Below are positions 20,198 through 31,380 of a stretch of 64,000 nucleotides of DNA, piece after piece; position 1 is the stretch's first letter, and the number at the start of each line of letters is the position of its first letter. The translations under genes and the position numbers were made by a program. The notes beneath the pieces are model-generated. The model ran no database searches, was not told the origin of the DNA, and saw only the letters and a program-made list of their open reading frames with translations. The stretch lies in the NCBI GenBank assembly GCA_016713335.1, contig JADJPH010000014.1:1-64000 (forward strand), given 5' to 3'. This DNA comes from Candidatus Fredericiella danica. GTDB taxonomy: Bacteria > Chloroflexota > Anaerolineae > Caldilineales > Caldilineaceae.

Positions 20198-21555
20198 CAG
20201 CAGACGCCTCATAAAGCAACGACGATTGGGCGCCGCCACTGGCAGCGGTCACGGTGTAGACCCCTGCCTGCAGCAGGTCGGCCGGCTTTTCATAGCTGGC
20301 ATACCCGTTCAAGGTGCGCCGGTTCTCAACTGCGACTGCCCCACCGGGCGCGGTCAGCGTAAACACAACCGGTGTGTCATCGGCCACCAACTGGCCCAGT
20401 GGCCCAAGAATCGGTCCGGCAACAAACGCCACCGCGCCTTCCGTGGTGCTTGCGGTCAGAGCAAAGGGTGCAAACGCCGCCTCAGGTGAGAAGTGGAGCG
20501 TCAGCGGCTCACTCACTTGCTCTCCCAATGTCGCCACAACCGTTTGCGCGGTGGGCGTCTTTGGCGCCCGCATTCGCAGCATTGCATGCCCGTCTAGCGT
20601 CGTCGTGGGCAGCGTCCGGCGCTCGCCGTCTTCGCCGCTGACGACAAAGGTCACCAGCATGCCGTCCATGAGCCGGTTGCCATAACGGTCCTGTAAGAGC
20701 CCAGTGTCCAGGGTAATCAAAGTTCGCCCGTCCGCAGGCGCTGAGCGCGGCGTGGCAGTCACCGTGATGCTGACCGGGTCACTGGGCGAAATCAGGACTC
20801 GGCGGGCGGGGCTGTGACTTGCACCGGTCGTGGCGGCGGCAGTCAACATGCCGGCAAATTGGCGGGCCTGGATGGTGGCATTGCTCAATAGCGACTGGGT
20901 CGTTGCAGAAATCAGTTGGCGAGCGCCGGCAGTCAGCCACGCTGCCGGTGGGTGCTCGACCTGCACGGTAATGTTGTTGCCATCGACAATCGGGTTTCCC
21001 AACGCATCCAAGGGGATGCTCACAACCTGCACAGGTTTCGCACTGCCAGCCGATACCGAACTGGGGCCGGCCAGCATGAGCATCCGGATCGGCCGCCGCC
21101 AGTGGGCGAATGTCAACGAACGTAGTTGCCGTCGTATCATCGGCGGCGGCAACAATGTCGAGGCGACCGGCTGCCCGCGTTTGCGCTCCTGGGATCACGA
21201 GCATGACGGCGCCATCGATGAGGCGTCCCGACAGGACGGCAGGTCCCATTGTGCCCTGGGCGGCCAATAGAATTTGCGTTCCCGACACCGGCGGGTTTGC
21301 AGTGATGGTCACAGTCAACGGTTGCCCGGCGTCAATGGTGGCCACCGTTGACACGGTCAGCCCATCAACCGGCGTCACGACAACGGGCGGCTTACTGGAC
21401 AAGCGGCGATAGCCAAGCCAACCACCGGCCAGGATCAGTAAGAAAACGCTCGCGGCAGCCCCCAGCAAGATCCAACGACCACGCCGGCTTTGCGGCAGAC
21501 GCACGCGTGGCAGCCTGGGTGCTCGCACGCGAAATGCAACGCGCGGCCACCGCAT
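20187..21555 (-). pseudogene. Membrane-anchored protein with bacterial Ig-like (Big_1-type) repeats, one frameshift
   Basis: Starts MRWPRVAFRVRAPRLPRVRL with a very basic N-terminus, then one membrane helix (WILLGAAASVFLLILAGGWL), then extracellular beta-rich domains. Repeated phrases such as GNPIVDGNNITVQVEHP, PADGRTLITLDTGLLQDRYG and LVADDTPVVFTLTAPGG are typical of Ig-like/invasin Big_1 domains. One indel near 21090 separates the first ~155 residues from the rest. It starts 3 bases after the giant membrane protein gene and overlaps the GH5-like gene, so the three are one transcription unit. A structural or adhesion role on the cell surface is likely but not shown. Confidence 0.7.
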
Positions 21556-21557
21556 GG

Positions 21558-24500
21558 TTAGCGCGCCCCCGTATAGTAGTTGACACTGACGCGCGCGGCG
21601 CTATACCCCGATCCTTCGGGCAGCGGGATGACGTCCGGCCGCGCAACGTTGTGCTGGTTGCCCGGGCTGGCTGCCGGGTCAGGCAAGGCAAAGCGCTGGA
21701 TAGAGCCGGACGGTGGCAATTCCATGGTAAAGTCGAGCACACCCTGTGGCGAAACCGATTCGCGCAGATACTTGTGTTCAACCCACCGCACCCGGCCATC
21801 TGCGTCGTAGAGGGTCACAAACACATGGGGAATCACGGCTTCACCAACCCCACTGTTGACCAATTCACCGGTGACAAGCATTGAACCGTCTGGCTGCGGT
21901 GTGAATACGAGATCCTGCACACCGACATCACGCTCGAGGTCGTGTTGGGTAGTAATCGCTTTGCCATACACATCGTAGGATCCTACATTGGCGCCTGGTG
22001 GCAAATGATAGACAAATTCTGCACCTGGGCTAAAGGAGAGCGATTGCCCTGCATCTTCCAACGCCAACCCGGCCACGCCTTCGAAATCAACCCGGAACGG
22101 TACGGTCTCCTGGGGCAACGCCTTGTGGATCATGCCGTCCGCCGCATTGTACCAGGTCAGTTCCTCGCCTTGTTCGTCATAGATCGTGGCGCGGACGGTC
22201 AGATCGGCTGGGTTGACGTCGTCATTCTTTAATTCACCGACTACGCTAAAACTGCCATCAGGTGACGCCACCAACTGGCTCGACAGAATCCTGACATTGG
22301 GCCGCTCGAGGCCGTTTACAATCGGGGCATCCGGTGACAAGAGACGCCGCCCGCCGGTCACAAGGTAATCCAATGCCGGCTGCCGCAGGAGTTGCTGTTC
22401 TGTGATCGGCGCCACGGTGGCGGCAGGTTCGATCCGCCAGCCCGCAGGCGTGTGCGTCAAATCAATCGTCTGCGTATCAGTGTAATAGGAAAGCGACGTG
22501 ATATAGGTGACCGTTGCCAAAATGCGTGCATGGTCCGTTGACAGTTCCTCAACCTTGGTTTCGAGGCTATCCAACTTGCCGTAAGAGGCAACCATACCAC
22601 CCTTCAGCGACAGATCGATCAGATACTGGTCGTACGATGGTCTGGTGTCAGGATCGAGCCGTGCGTAAGCTGCGCCAAACCGTCTGAAGTCGAGGTCGTC
22701 GAAGTACGCCTCCACCGCCCCCACCGGGTTGTCGGTCCGTGCGCGCCAGACGAAAAATCCGGCTGCGGCCACAATGAGGATGGCGCAGGCAAGGACGGCC
22801 ACACGGACATGCCGCCCACGCAGGCTGGATGGGCGTAGCCTGCGGTGCCATTTTCGCCCAAAATATCGCAACCGCACCTGCCAGCGCGGCGGTTTCTCAT
22901 TCACCCCGTTCGACAGATCCGAAGCGCTGCGCAGCCATGCATCGAACCGTCCCCATGCTTTGCCCACGGTTGCCTTGATCGGCTGCGGTCTACGCCAGCC
23001 CGTACTCGATAACCCGGTCATCTCGCCGAACAGCTTGATCGGAATGACCCACAGCGCTGCTGTGGTCGTGACGATGGCAGCCAGCAGTGCAAGGGGCGGG
23101 AGGATGCCAAACATGAGCCGCTGATAGAGTGGAATTTCGCGCCTTGGCAATGTCTCTGGCAGCACCGGAATATCGCTGCGCTCCCAGATTGCGATGCCAT
23201 TCTCCAGGTAGCCGAGGCGCTGCCAGCCGTAGAAAAAGAGCAGTGGATCGTAGAACTGGTCGTTCGAAAAGATGAACTTGAGGTTGTACTTATCAGGCAC
23301 AGCTAGAAACTGCTGTAACGAGCCAATGCCCGGGATCCCGCTATACTTCGCACCCTCCAGCCGCTCGACCGGCGTCGTCGTCATCTCGGGTAGCCGGCGC
23401 GCCGAATGGTAGTTCCCGTCTACCTGTGTGGCGGTCGTCTGGGCGGAAAGCCATGCCATCTGATCGCCGAACCCCATCGTCATAAAGCGCCAGCGCCAAT
23501 GCTCATCCTTGCTTAGAAAGTTTACAATTGGGCTCATGTCAATTGGTGCAGGTTGGAAACGCCGAAACTGGGTCAGACTCGATACGAAGATCGCCAGCAA
23601 CAGCAATGAGACGACCAGCACACTCTGAATAGCCACCAGGGTGACCCGCCCAAACTGCTCCCGCGTCCAGAGCCACAGTCCGCCGCGCCGCAAACTGACC
23701 ACAAATTCACCGACGAGCGGCAACATCAGAATCGATGCCCACAACGTGAACCGGTCAAGCGTCAAAATATCAAATGCACCGCGCAGCAGCATCTTTGGGA
23801 ACGGCGTCGTTCCCCCCGTCCCTAGAAATGCGAGCAACCCGATTGAGGCAAGCAGCGGCCAGGCCTTGGTCGTAATGCCCTTGAAGATGACATAGGGGAT
23901 CGTAATGAGCAACAGCCCATACGGAATCAGCCAGAAGACCAGGCCAGCGTTCAAATTAACCAGGAAGTTGTCACGGCTGGCGTGCGGAATCGAAACCTGG
24001 GTGATGGGATCCGAACTGCTCCACAGCCAATAGGGGAGTACCACCAGCAGCAGTAACGCGCCGGTGCCTGCGCCAAAGATGGCCGTGCGCAGCAGGGGGA
24101 TCGCGATGCGGCGCAGCCGGCGCACCACCAATGGCCACATGTTTTTGCGCGATACATACCGCGGCCGCACCTTCGGCTCGTCGGGCAACGGCGTGCGAAA
24201 GCTTTCCAGTAATGCCAGGACAATCACCGGTGCGATGATGAAGACTGCGCCAAATAGCGTCGTGACGTGATGGCCGCCGGTCGTTGCCGCCACCAGCGCG
24301 AGCCCCTTTGATCAGGTCAGAGATCTTGCCCTTTTGTGATCCAGCGGTGCGTAAATGGCAGCGCATTCAGCAGAAATCCCAGCGAAAAAGTGGTGGGCAA
24401 TTGACCGAAGACATGGATGGTCTCCGCCATCGCCGTTGAAAAGACAAGCCATACCCCCGCCCAACCCGCCGCCTCGTCGCTTACCCATAATCGGGCAAAG

Positions 24501-24838
24501 CGCACCATCCCGATCGCCAGCACGATCATGGCGCATGTCTGCACGATGGCAAATGCCAACCGCAGATCGTCCGTCAGAAATGAGACCAGGGCAACGGTTT
24601 GCTGAGAAAGTGGCGGGTAACTGGTCATCGGAAAACCGGTGTACCAGCGTGGCTCCCAGTGATCGAACCAGGTTCGCCGCCAGTGATCGGCGAAGAAGAT
24701 ATGAACGTAGGCGTCGTATGTATTGCGATAGGTGCCGAACAGGCTGAGACTGCCATGAAAGACAAGCGCGCCTAATGCAGCTACCATCATCAGTAGCCGG
24801 GACGATATGGGGGCGGGTCGTCGAACAGGCTCAGTCAT
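21558..24838 (-). pseudogene. Giant multi-membrane-spanning protein (6-pyruvoyl-tetrahydropterin synthase-related/YfhO-like) with extracellular domains, frameshifted
   Basis: About 1090 residues. The N-terminal ~180 residues start at ATG 24838 (MTEPVRRPAPISSRLLMMVA) and include DAYVHIFFADHWRRTWFDHW and WYTGFPMTSYPPLSQQ, typical of large PTPS-related or GT-C-like membrane proteins. The frame breaks twice near 24310-24340, once at a GGGG run, then continues for 911 residues. It has about twelve membrane helices, then a last helix (VAVLACAILIVAAAGFFVWR), an NTF2-like domain (AVEAYFDDLDFRRFGAAYAR), and two FxLYD-like beta domains (ILSSQLVASPDGSFSVVGEL; LVFTPQPDGSMLVTGELVNS). It may be a lipid-linked sugar transferase of the surface cluster. 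The enzyme role is inferred from topology only. Confidence 0.65.
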
Positions 24839-25044
24839 GTACGAAAACTCACACTGGATTTTAGCGCAACTTTGATGCGGATTTGATCCAGCTTCGTTAT
24901 AATGCGTGTCAGGCCGCTTGCGACAATGGCGCCGCTGCCCATGCGTACTCACTGCACACATCGTACTACTATGCTTAGACGAAATGAACCCGTCCAAAGC
25001 ATTGGCGCATTTTTTGCTGCACGCATAGTAAGGAGGCGTGTCCG
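24839..25044. promoter_or_regulatory. Divergent intergenic region with a predicted promoter for the + strand kinase
   Basis: The region lies between the giant membrane protein gene (-) and the GAF/PAS kinase gene (+). A good -10 box TATAAT is at 24898-24903; the -35 side is weak (TTGATG at 24872-24877, 20-base spacing). A strong ribosome site AAGGAGG precedes ATG 25045. Confidence 0.4.
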
Positions 25045-26967
25045 ATGCTCAATTCCACATTCACGACTTCGTCTGGTGGCGCCGTCCCGTCTCCTCAACT
25101 GCTTTACGAACTCGCCCTTGCGATCGGTGGTAGCCTGGACACCCAGGTCATGTTGCGTACTGCGCTGGATGCCTTTCTGCGCAAACTTAACTGCGCTTCC
25201 GGCAGCGTCTATCTCTGGCGCCATCCTGGTGCGACACTGGCGCCGGCCTTTGCGATCCCTTTTGACCCGCAGCGAAATGAGTCGATTCAGGCGGTTCGCG
25301 AACGGCTGCCGGCACAACCCACGCAAGATGAATTCAGCGCCCTTGTCGAAACGCTGCCGCTGGCCATCACGACCGATGATCATGGCGCCATCTACCTCCT
25401 GCCGCTGGGCAAGATCGGGATCCTTGCTCTGGTGCGCTACGGTGACGACCTGCCGCAGGACTGGTATTCGTTGCTAACGCCATTGACCGCAAAACTGGCA
25501 GAGGCAAGCCATGTCTGCCTGGAACACGAAACGCTTTCCCACGCCTATGAACGCACATTGCTTGAACGCAATATGCTGCATGCGTTGCTCGACGGCACCC
25601 CGACCATCGTCTTTGCACTTGACCCTGAAGGACGCTTTGTCGTCTCGGAAGGTCATGGCCTTGAGCGGATTGGTCGCCTACCCAGTGAAGTCGTCGGCGA
25701 GTCCATCTTCGACGTCTATTCCGAGATTCCCGTGATCCTCGACAATATTCGCGCTGCCCTGGCCGGGCAGCAACGCGCGGTGACGGTTGATGTCCGCGGG
25801 CGCAGCTTTGACGCGCTCTATACCCCTGTCATCGATGACGCCGGCGCCGTCGTCGGCGTCGTCGGCGTTGCGCATGATGTCACCGATCGCAAAGCTGCGG
25901 TTGATACCCTGGGCGCAGTACTAAACACCGTGGGCGAGGGTATCCTCACGGTGGACGGCCGCGGCGCCATCATCATGGTCAACCAGGCGCTCGAGCGCAT
26001 GCTGGGCCACGCGCAAGGCGCACTGGTTGGACGCCATCTTGACACGCTTTTACCTGAGCTCGACATCGTCACAAGTGCCTCATTCGCCGACACCCAGCTC
26101 GCGGCGATCTTGGGCCGGCGTGTGGAGATGGAGGCAATCGGGAGCCAGCAGAGAACCTTGCCGGTCGAAGTCTGCTTCAATGAGATGATCATTGGTGACG
26201 AGACCTACTACGCCGGTTCGATGCGGGATCTCACCACCCAGAAAGAATACGATCGCCTCCGCGATGAATTTGTCGCCACGGTCTCCCACGAATTACGGAC
26301 ACCCCTGGCTTCGATCATGGGGTGGACGGAAACACTGCTCACCGGTCACCCTGGTCCCCTGACCGAGATGCAACAGAAGGTGCTCAACACCGTCTATAGC
26401 AGTGCACAACGTCTCAACCGGCTGATCGAAGAAATTCTAACTGTTTCACGCATCCAGCGCGGCACGCTCCGGCTCAAGCAAGATCATTTCGATCCAGCGC
26501 AATTGTTTTCACAACTGCGCGAACCCATGACCCAGTTGGCAACACGACAACAGGTTCAGTTGCATTTCTCTGACCTTTGGCGCAATGAAGTCGAATGCAC
26601 CGGCGATATGGTGCTTGTCGAGCAGGCGGTGGCGAATTTGATTTCCAATGCCATCAAATTCAGCGCACCGGGTCAAGTGGTCGAGGTGCGGTCGTATGGC
26701 GTGCACGGTGGCTGGCGTGTTGAGGTCGAAGATCACGGGATGGGCATTCCTGAAGCGGATCTGCCGGACCTCTTCCAGCGATTTACGCGTGGCTCAAACG
26801 CCAAAAAGGCGCACATCCAGGGCACCGGGCTTGGTCTCTATGTCGCGAAGGCGATCATCGAAGGGCACGGTGGCGAGATCCATCTGACCAGCCAGGAAGG
26901 TTTCGGCACCACCGTCTGGTTTGAAGTGCCGTGCAAAGCAGCCACAGCGCAAACCCCAACCAACTGA
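25045..26967 (+). CDS. GAF-PAS-PAS sensor histidine kinase
   Basis: A 640-residue soluble kinase with no membrane helix. Residues ~15-165 form a GAF domain, ~175-285 a PAS domain (LDGTPTIVFALDPEGRFVVS, ending GVAHDVTDRK), ~287-400 a second PAS (VGEGILTVDGRGAIIMVNQA, ending SMRDLTTQKEYD). HisKA follows with His415 in ATVSHELRTPLASIMG, then HATPase with N-box QAVANLISNAIKFS and G-boxes VEDHGMGIPEADL and IQGTGLGLYVAKAIIEGHGG. The start is set by a strong AAGGAGG. No response regulator is adjacent, so its partner is unknown. Confidence 0.93.
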   Translation: MLNSTFTTSSGGAVPSPQLLYELALAIGGSLDTQVMLRTALDAFLRKLNCASGSVYLWRHPGATLAPAFAIPFDPQRNESIQAVRERLPAQPTQDEFSALVETLPLAITTDDHGAIYLLPLGKIGILALVRYGDDLPQDWYSLLTPLTAKLAEASHVCLEHETLSHAYERTLLERNMLHALLDGTPTIVFALDPEGRFVVSEGHGLERIGRLPSEVVGESIFDVYSEIPVILDNIRAALAGQQRAVTVDVRGRSFDALYTPVIDDAGAVVGVVGVAHDVTDRKAAVDTLGAVLNTVGEGILTVDGRGAIIMVNQALERMLGHAQGALVGRHLDTLLPELDIVTSASFADTQLAAILGRRVEMEAIGSQQRTLPVEVCFNEMIIGDETYYAGSMRDLTTQKEYDRLRDEFVATVSHELRTPLASIMGWTETLLTGHPGPLTEMQQKVLNTVYSSAQRLNRLIEEILTVSRIQRGTLRLKQDHFDPAQLFSQLREPMTQLATRQQVQLHFSDLWRNEVECTGDMVLVEQAVANLISNAIKFSAPGQVVEVRSYGVHGGWRVEVEDHGMGIPEADLPDLFQRFTRGSNAKKAHIQGTGLGLYVAKAIIEGHGGEIHLTSQEGFGTTVWFEVPCKAATAQTPTN

Positions 26968-27013
26968 GTGACGCAGTGACGCAAAGTCCGCCGGTGGGAA
27001 TGATGCTGGATCT

Positions 27014-28112
27014 CTAAAAGAGAATCACGCCTCGTGCACCTTCACCGGCCAGCATGGCGGCGTATGCTTCGTTAATCTGTTCGAGCCGATACGAATTCGT
27101 AAAGAGCAGATTCAAATCCAGTTGGCCGCGTAGAAAGAGATCTGCAAGTAAAGGGAAGTCGCGGGCAGGGTTGGAACTGCCATAGTAGCTGCCCTTCACC
27201 GTCTTCTCCTGGCGCGTCAGAATGGCGCCAGGCAGGTTGGTGCTGCTCCCCATCGGCGCCAACCCTGCAAAGACAATCATTCCTCCTGGTCGCCGCCGCA
27301 AGGCACAATTCTTGCACTGCCGTGCTCCCGACTGCTTCAAATACATAGTCGGCGCCCCGGCCTCCGGTGAGGGTGCGAATGCGGTCAATGGTATCCGGCC
27401 CCGCCACCAGGAAATGGGTGCTCCGCAGGCCGCTGCCACCGTATGCTTCCGCAGGCGCGCGGTCGATGACGATGATCGGCGACGCCCCGGCCAATCGTGC
27501 GCCCAGCACCGCGCTCAGCCCCACGCCGCCTGCGCCAAAGACGACGACACTGCTGCCCGGCGCCGTCTTCGCCGTATTGAGCACGGCGCCGACACCGGTC
27601 GTCACGGCACACCCGATCAGCGCCGCGATCGCCAAGGGCACTTCGGGTGGGAGTGGTACACAACAAACTGCCGGGACGACGACCCACTCGCTAAAGCAGC
27701 CCAATGCACTGAAATGAAAAACAGGCTGGCCATTGCGTGAGAATCGCGGCGTGCCGTCCATCATCACGCCACCCCAGATCGGCTCAAGATAGGCCTCGCA
27801 GAGACTGGGGCTGCCGCGCAGACAATAGAAGCACTGCCCGCAACTGGGCGCCCAGTTGAGCGCGACGTGATCCCCCACACGGAGATGCTCAACGCCGGGT
27901 CCTGTCTCAACCACGATGCCCGCACCCTCATGCCCCAGGACGACCGGCAACGGATGCGTTGTCGCGCCGCTCACCACGTGCCAGTCGCTATGACAGACAC
28001 CCGCGGCTGCGACTTTCACCAGCACCTCACCCACCCGGGGTGGAGCCAGTTCCAGCGTTTCGATCTCGATCGGGGTGTTGACGGCATTGAGCACTGCGGC
28101 GCGCGTTTGCAT
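27014..28112 (-). pseudogene. Zinc-dependent alcohol dehydrogenase (MDR superfamily), one frameshift
   Basis: Medium-chain dehydrogenase. The N-terminal frame (from 28112) shows the catalytic zinc site (GVCHSDWH, LGHEGAGIV), the four-Cys structural zinc lobe (CGQCFYCLRGSPSLC), and the NAD(P)-binding VVVFGAGGVGLSAVLGARLA. A break near 27300 shifts to RPGGMIVFAGLAPMG, TVKGSYYGSSNPARDF and LEQINEAYAAMLAGEGARGV, ending at 27014. The likely error is in a short CGGCGGCG run. The family includes the class III (formaldehyde or other S-conjugate) and aryl/short-chain alcohol dehydrogenases; the substrate is not clear. It lies 12 bases downstream of an aminotransferase, suggesting a shared pathway for an amine-derived aldehyde or alcohol. 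Confidence 0.8.
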
Positions 28113-28124
28113 GCGAACTTCTTT

Positions 28125-29465
28125 CTATTGCGCATACTCGTCCATCAGGACGAGTGCATCGTTGATGATCGCGAACACTTCCTGTAGTTGCTCCGCTGTC
28201 ACCGTAAGCGGCGGATTGGTGTGCAAGAGGTTGCGCCAGATGTAGGTATACACACCGCGTTCGCGTAGATACGTCCCCAGGCGCGCGGTCTCCGGGCTGC
28301 TCCCGACAAAGGGACCGAGCGGTGCTTTTGTCTGGCGATCTCTAACCAGCTCGATACAACCCAGTAGACCGATGGAGCGCACGTCGCCGACAGGCATGTT
28401 CCGCTTTGATTTCCTCCATCAGTTCGGCCATGACCCGACCCCGAACGCGTGCCTGCTCAATCAGGCCATCCGCTTGCAGCACACGCAGATTGGCCAATGC
28501 AACCGCCAGGCACATGGGATGTGCACTATAGGTCAGCCCGCCATAGAACACATTTTTGGCAAAATGGCTCGCCACGCGGTCGTTCATGGCGACGGCGCCC
28601 AAAGGTAGATAGGACGACGTGAGTCCTTTGGCCATCGTCATGAGATCGGGCGTCACGCCCCAGTGGTCGACGGCAAACCAGGCGCCGGTGCGTCCAAAAC
28701 CCGTCATCACTTCGTCTGCGATCAGCAAGATGCCATGCCGATCACAGAGTGTGCGCAAGCCTTGCAGGTAGCCATCCGGTGGGATGAGGACGCCATTGGT
28801 GCCTGTCACAGGCTCAATCAGGATCGCAGCGACCGTGTGGGCGCCCTCGAAACGGAGCGTCTCCTCTACTTCTGCCAGCAGACGCTGTGCGAAATCGGCG
28901 TCACTGTCGCCATCCCGGAAGAGCAGGCTGCGGTACTTGTAGGATCGGCAATCCGCACGACGCCGGGAATCCCCGGCTCATTGGCCCAACGGCGATGGTC
29001 TCCCGTCAGGCTCACGGCGCCGTACGTTGCGCCGTGATAGGAGAGATACCGGGTAAGAATTTTCTGCCGGCCCGTCACTGCGCGCGCCAATTTGACGGCG
29101 TTTTCATTGGCGTCCGAACCGCCCAGCGTCCAAAAGAATTTGTCCAACCCGGAAGGGGTGACCTGGGCCAGCGCCTCACCCAATTCGGCACGCACGCGTG
29201 TCGCCATGCCGGGCCCGGCATAGATCAGTTCATCGGCCTGCGCCTTGATCGCGGCGACGACGCGCGGGTCACCATGCCCGATGTTCACGCACATCGACTG
29301 TGAATTCAGGTCAAAGTAACGTTTGCCGTCCGCGTCCCAGAAATAAACGCCTTCGGCGCGCACAACTGGGATCGGATTGACTGCATCCTGGGCCGACCAA
29401 GAAAAAAAGTTGTGGGACTTGACGGCGGCGGCCAGTTCAGCCCCGGTGGCGGATTCGGATGGCAT
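28125..29465 (-). pseudogene. Class III pyridoxal-phosphate aminotransferase, two frameshifts
   Basis: Fold-type I omega-aminotransferase. The N-terminal 190 residues start at 29465 (SHNFFSWSAQDAVNPIPVVR, AEGVYFWDADGKRYFDLNSQ, GGSDANENAVKLARAVTG). The middle part in another frame has ILIEPVTGTNGV, the cofactor Asp in LIADEVMTGFGRTG and the Schiff-base Lys in LMTMAKGLTSSYLPLG. The last frame (28125-28397) carries DVRSIGLLGCIELVRDRQT and the C-terminal helix. Breaks lie near 28880 and 28395. The sequence resembles taurine/beta-alanine/putrescine-pyruvate type enzymes more than ornithine or GABA types, but the amine donor cannot be fixed. The neighbouring alcohol dehydrogenase could process its aldehyde product. 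Confidence 0.8.
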
Positions 29466-29474
29466 GGCCAGGTT

Positions 29475-30641
29475 CTACTGTTGAGTATCGGTCAGGTTCA
29501 TTGGGAAGCGCGCAAAGAACGTCGTACCAGCGGCGGCACTACTTTGAAAGCGCACAGCGCCATGCAGGTAGTGTTCGCAAAGCAACTTCATGCCGTAGGC
29601 GCCCAGACCTCGTCCCCCGCCCTTGGTGGAAAACGAACGCTGAAAGACCTGCAATTGGACTTCAGTGGACATGGCAGATTGGTTATGCACGGAAAATTCT
29701 ACGCCACCTTCCACGCGCCGGCAGGAGAGTGTCACCACCTGACCAATCTCACTCGCTTCCAACGCGTTCTTGACCATGTTGCCGAGGACTCGCCGGACGA
29801 GTGCCCGATCACTGAAGAAGTAGGCAGCCTGCGCGTCCGTGTCGATCCGCAGCCTTCGGCCCACACCAACCTCGTGTTGCGCATACAGGCTGAGCACCTC
29901 GTGTAGGATGCTCATGCTATTGATGCGAACAGAGCGGACGTGGAGTTCACCACTCTCCGCCGCGGTCAACTGCTGCTGAGCGACAATCTCTTCCATCAGC
30001 CTTTGTGCCAACGCAAGATTGGTCTCCTTGAGCCGCTCGACATCCTCGCCGGCGCCTTCCTGGAGCTGCTTCGCGGTTTCCACGATGGCGTTGACCGTGT
30101 TCAGGACGTCGTGAAAGAAGAGTCGTTCCAGAGCAACGCGGCGTTTCTCAGCGCTGATGTCCTCAGCCGCAAACAACACGTAGGGCACATTGTCGACACA
30201 CAACGGCCGTGTCCACACGCGTAGGTCAAGCGCAACGCCGTCTGCGCGCGTGATCCGGCACTCCTGCACGGCATCCGTGAACTGGCGCTGTGTACTGAGC
30301 ACGGCGCGGATTGCGCCACAGGTCCTGCAGAACTCAGTCGTCCCACAGCCGCCGTGGGTCTCCGTTGCGTGTATACAATTCAGTGCCTCACCCAAACGCT
30401 GGCCGATGACATCTGCGAGGTCGGGCGATGCGGCAGACTCACCGATCAAGCCAAGCAGCGCCTGATTCGCAAAGACAATCTGGCGCTGCTGATTCAGCAC
30501 CATAAAAGCGTCTGGTATGGCGTTGAGCCAGGTGCTCGCCATGTCAAAGTGGGCGAAACGGAGATGATCGGTGACGACCGCTCCATAGGGTGCGCGTTCA
30601 GGGTCGGCGAACTGGGTAAGCGCAGAGCGAACCTCTTGCAT
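29475..30641 (-). CDS. PAS sensor histidine kinase with a four-Cys cluster in the PAS domain
   Basis: About 388 residues from MQEVRSALTQFADPERAPYG. The frame is open to 30728, but the start at 30641 fits better. The PAS domain (~40-170: LNAIPDAFMVLNQQRQIVFA) contains a cysteine set spaced as C-x10-C-x5-C-x2-C (CIHATETHGGCGTTEFCRTC), a plausible metal, heme or Fe-S site for redox sensing. The H-box is RLFFHDVLNTVNAIVE, the N-box RRVLGNMVKNALEAS, and the G-box GGGRGLGAYGMKLLCEHYLH. No membrane segment. It lies just downstream of the FmdE-like gene and near the molybdoenzyme operon, so it may sense electron-acceptor or redox state. The regulator partner is not adjacent. Confidence 0.85.
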   Translation of the reverse strand: MQEVRSALTQFADPERAPYGAVVTDHLRFAHFDMASTWLNAIPDAFMVLNQQRQIVFANQALLGLIGESAASPDLADVIGQRLGEALNCIHATETHGGCGTTEFCRTCGAIRAVLSTQRQFTDAVQECRITRADGVALDLRVWTRPLCVDNVPYVLFAAEDISAEKRRVALERLFFHDVLNTVNAIVETAKQLQEGAGEDVERLKETNLALAQRLMEEIVAQQQLTAAESGELHVRSVRINSMSILHEVLSLYAQHEVGVGRRLRIDTDAQAAYFFSDRALVRRVLGNMVKNALEASEIGQVVTLSCRRVEGGVEFSVHNQSAMSTEVQLQVFQRSFSTKGGGRGLGAYGMKLLCEHYLHGAVRFQSSAAAGTTFFARFPMNLTDTQQ

Positions 30642-30743
30642 TGCGCGGCTCCTCGTTGAGGCCAGCAAATGGGTCATGGGCAAAGGGCATTGATGGCAAT
30701 TATATCGTATCTCCGCCACAAGCATCACATTTGCCGCGCTGCG

Positions 30744-31334
30744 TTATTCAGGGGTGCATGCAACGCGGTAGTAAGGCTGGAAGGCACACGCACGGCACAG
30801 GGTTTGGCCGCTGCCGTTGATTTCACGACCATTCATGATCTCCTCACCACACCGGTCACAGATCGTGCGCAACCCAGGCAGACTGATAATTGTGGCAACG
30901 GGGATCATCAGGGCGACACGCTCCACCGTAAATAACTCTGCCAGCGGCATGCGCTGATAACCGTGCAGCATGGCCTCCCACGTTGAGGGCGCCGAGGGCG
31001 CATACACAAGCGCCTGCTGGCGTGAATCTGGCCTTGGGCTGATGCGCACCCCATGTTCCGTCTGTGTGTCGACAAACGTCGCCGCAACCTTGCCGTAATC
31101 TTCGACGCGCAAGGTGCGCCGGCCGACCCAGCAACCGGCGGCCACGGCAACACCATCCGCAAAGCACCCATCGGTCTCGACAATGGTCAAGAGCCGCTTA
31201 TCCGTTTGCGGCAGGTCAAGTCCCAGGAGTTCGGCTGCATAGCGCCCCATCTGCACCCCGAGCACCTGACGCGGACAGAGATGGTGATGAAGCGCCGCTG
31301 AGCGCGCGAGTAGTTCATCCAATTTTTTACTCAT
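30744..31334 (-). CDS. FmdE-like protein with C-terminal zinc ribbon
   Basis: About 196 residues starting MSKKLDELLARSAALHHHLC. The N-terminal domain matches the FmdE family (HHLCPRQVLGVQMGRYAAEL, then VETDGCFADGVAVAAGCWVG with the conserved Cys pair). A C-terminal zinc ribbon follows (ICDRCGEEIMNG, then LCRACAF). FmdE was named from formylmethanofuran dehydrogenase operons, but in bacteria it often lies near molybdopterin enzymes with an unproven role in cofactor or sulfur handling. That fits here, with a molybdoenzyme operon immediately upstream on the same strand. Confidence 0.82.
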   Translation of the reverse strand: MSKKLDELLARSAALHHHLCPRQVLGVQMGRYAAELLGLDLPQTDKRLLTIVETDGCFADGVAVAAGCWVGRRTLRVEDYGKVAATFVDTQTEHGVRISPRPDSRQQALVYAPSAPSTWEAMLHGYQRMPLAELFTVERVALMIPVATIISLPGLRTICDRCGEEIMNGREINGSGQTLCRACAFQPYYRVACTPE

Positions 31335-31380
31335 ATTGGCGACGACCCTGTGGACCAATCACTGACATCTGGTGAACACA

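Noticed and set aside
24300..24340. Programmed ribosomal frameshift in the giant membrane protein gene
   Set aside because: Two separate shifts are needed within 40 bases, and similar breaks occur in many unrelated genes of the window; sequence error explains all of them more simply.
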